In this document: piece by piece, positions 43,787 to 44,364 of the stretch | How positions within the stretch are numbered: position 1 is the first letter of the stretch | How the letters are laid out: each line of letters opens with the position of its first letter | Origin: Aureispira sp. | Lineage (GTDB): Bacteria; Bacteroidota; Bacteroidia; Chitinophagales; Saprospiraceae | DNA: 44,364 nucleotides | Assembly: GCA_024222455.1 (NCBI GenBank) | Contig: JAAEPD010000137.1 | Span: 1-44,364, forward strand | Direction of reading: 5' to 3' | Translations under genes and position numbers: made by a program | The notes under the pieces: generated by a model | The model's database searches: none | Told to the model about the DNA's origin: nothing | The model's input: only the letters and a program-made list of their open reading frames with translations

Positions 43787-43811
43787 AAAGCCACCTTTTA
43801 GAGGTGGCTTT
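43787..43811. terminator. Bidirectional terminator after NamZ-like and desaturase genes
   Basis: A 10-base stem (AAAGCCACCT / AGGTGGCTTT) with a five-base loop has an A-run on its left, so it fits a terminator for the minus-strand gene in particular, and also follows the plus-strand gene by four bases. Confidence 0.8.
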
Positions 43812-43841
43812 CATATTTATATTGGCTTCTTAAGCTACAGC

Positions 43842-44364
43842 TTATTTACGTTTAGTTCTTGCGTAAAGGTTCATTTTCTTATCAAATAAGAACTTCACAA
43901 TTACACCAATCCAAGAGTTGTACGAATGTAAATTGTCATAATATTCTGGAGCCATTTTTTTCAATTTTGGTAAGCGGCTACCTGGAATACGAGGAAAATC
44001 ATGGTGCTCATTGTGGTAACCTACATTAAATGTAAGTAAGTTTAAAGGCCCATAGTAAGAATAGGTCTCTTGCCCCTCATGGAACACATAGTGCTCAGAG
44101 ATAAAGTGCCCAGAAGTAGGATGTAAACCACCGGCTAACAACATAGACATCAATAAGTATAAGAAACCTACAGGTCCTGCTATATAGTAATATAAAGCCA
44201 TTCCTGCTACTTGAAAGATGATATTACGAATCATCCATTTGTCTACCTTGATACGCTTAACGAACATTGGTCTCAAAGCATAAAATAAGATTTGGTGCAA
44301 AAACCAAATAACTTTCCCTAAAAACCCTCTAAAAATCTTTGCTTCCGTCTCTGTAGGAATACCA
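43842..44364 (-). CDS. Fatty acid/sphingolipid desaturase, partial (5' end outside window)
   Basis: The frame stays open to the window edge and continues upstream of the ATG at 44300, with GIPTETEAKIFRGFLGKVIW just before it; the true start lies outside. The visible C-terminal about 174 residues carry HPTSGHFISEH and GYHNEHHDFP, two of the three histidine boxes of membrane di-iron desaturases, and resemble the sphingolipid delta-4 desaturase (DEGS) family. The PTETEA segment matches that family's N-terminal region. It probably acts on sphingolipid or fatty-acyl chains in the membrane. Bacteroidota make sphingolipids, which fits. Confidence 0.8.
   Translation of the reverse strand, partial: GIPTETEAKIFRGFLGKVIWFLHQILFYALRPMFVKRIKVDKWMIRNIIFQVAGMALYYYIAGPVGFLYLLMSMLLAGGLHPTSGHFISEHYVFHEGQETYSYYGPLNLLTFNVGYHNEHHDFPRIPGSRLPKLKKMAPEYYDNLHSYNSWIGVIVKFLFDKKMNLYARTKRK

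Overview
The window looks like chromosomal DNA of a Bacteroidota bacterium, most likely of the Saprospirales (Saprospira/Aureispira type). The evidence is the low GC content, promoter boxes of the Bacteroidota TTG...TAnnTTTG type (for example before rpsU and before the small lipoprotein at 22251), a type IX secretion sorting domain, Bacteroidota-type signal peptides ending in AQ, and many WG-repeat, leucine-rich-repeat and beta-roll repeat proteins. There is also a DUF6371 primase-like protein, and a sphingolipid-desaturase-type gene runs off the right edge. The genus is a guess. No rRNA, tRNA, integrase, CRISPR array or complete insertion sequence was found.

Layout. 1-6.0 kb: a DUF3592-like membrane protein, a secreted C39-like peptidase with bacterial tandem repeats, a ketopantoate reductase-type enzyme, a sterol-desaturase-type hydroxylase and small unknowns. 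6.1-8.5 kb: a six-repeat OmpA-domain protein. 8.8-15.8 kb: a tight three-gene operon, SIR2-like/CHAT protein > membrane-anchored nSTAND NTPase > secreted 20-repeat LRR protein, with a MOSC-domain gene on each side. 15.8-20.3 kb: rpsU, an archaeo-eukaryotic-primase-like protein, a T9SS beta-propeller-repeat protein, a DUF6371/Toprim-like protein and psuG. 20.3-22.6 kb: VF530, a cytoplasmic LRR protein, a DksA-type zinc finger and a lipoprotein. 22.8-27.2 kb: a co-directional run of FtsX-type permease with a very histidine-rich loop, an unknown, a secreted peroxiredoxin-like protein, recF and a LysE-type exporter. 28.4-34.6 kb: an RRM RNA-binding protein and a 1954-residue beta-roll repeat protein. 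34.9-37.8 kb: a TlpA-like lipoprotein whose leader carries a possible 240-bp MITE, and a WG-repeat protein. 38.3-44.4 kb: an MbnP/MbnH copper-protein pair, three tandem Kazal-inhibitor lipoproteins, a phosphoesterase, a NamZ-type muramidase and a partial desaturase.

How genes work together. The most interesting system is the operon at 9508-14970. It has the three parts of an NLR-type immune receptor (effector, ATPase switch, LRR sensor) on three separate proteins. The predicted topology puts the LRR protein outside the inner membrane and the CHAT protease and NTPase inside, joined by the single membrane span of the NTPase. This suggests a split, trans-envelope NLR-like protease system. The parts are visible in the sequence, but the system-level function is inference. 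Other likely partnerships are MbnP with MbnH (copper-site maturation) and the two primase-like proteins with each other.
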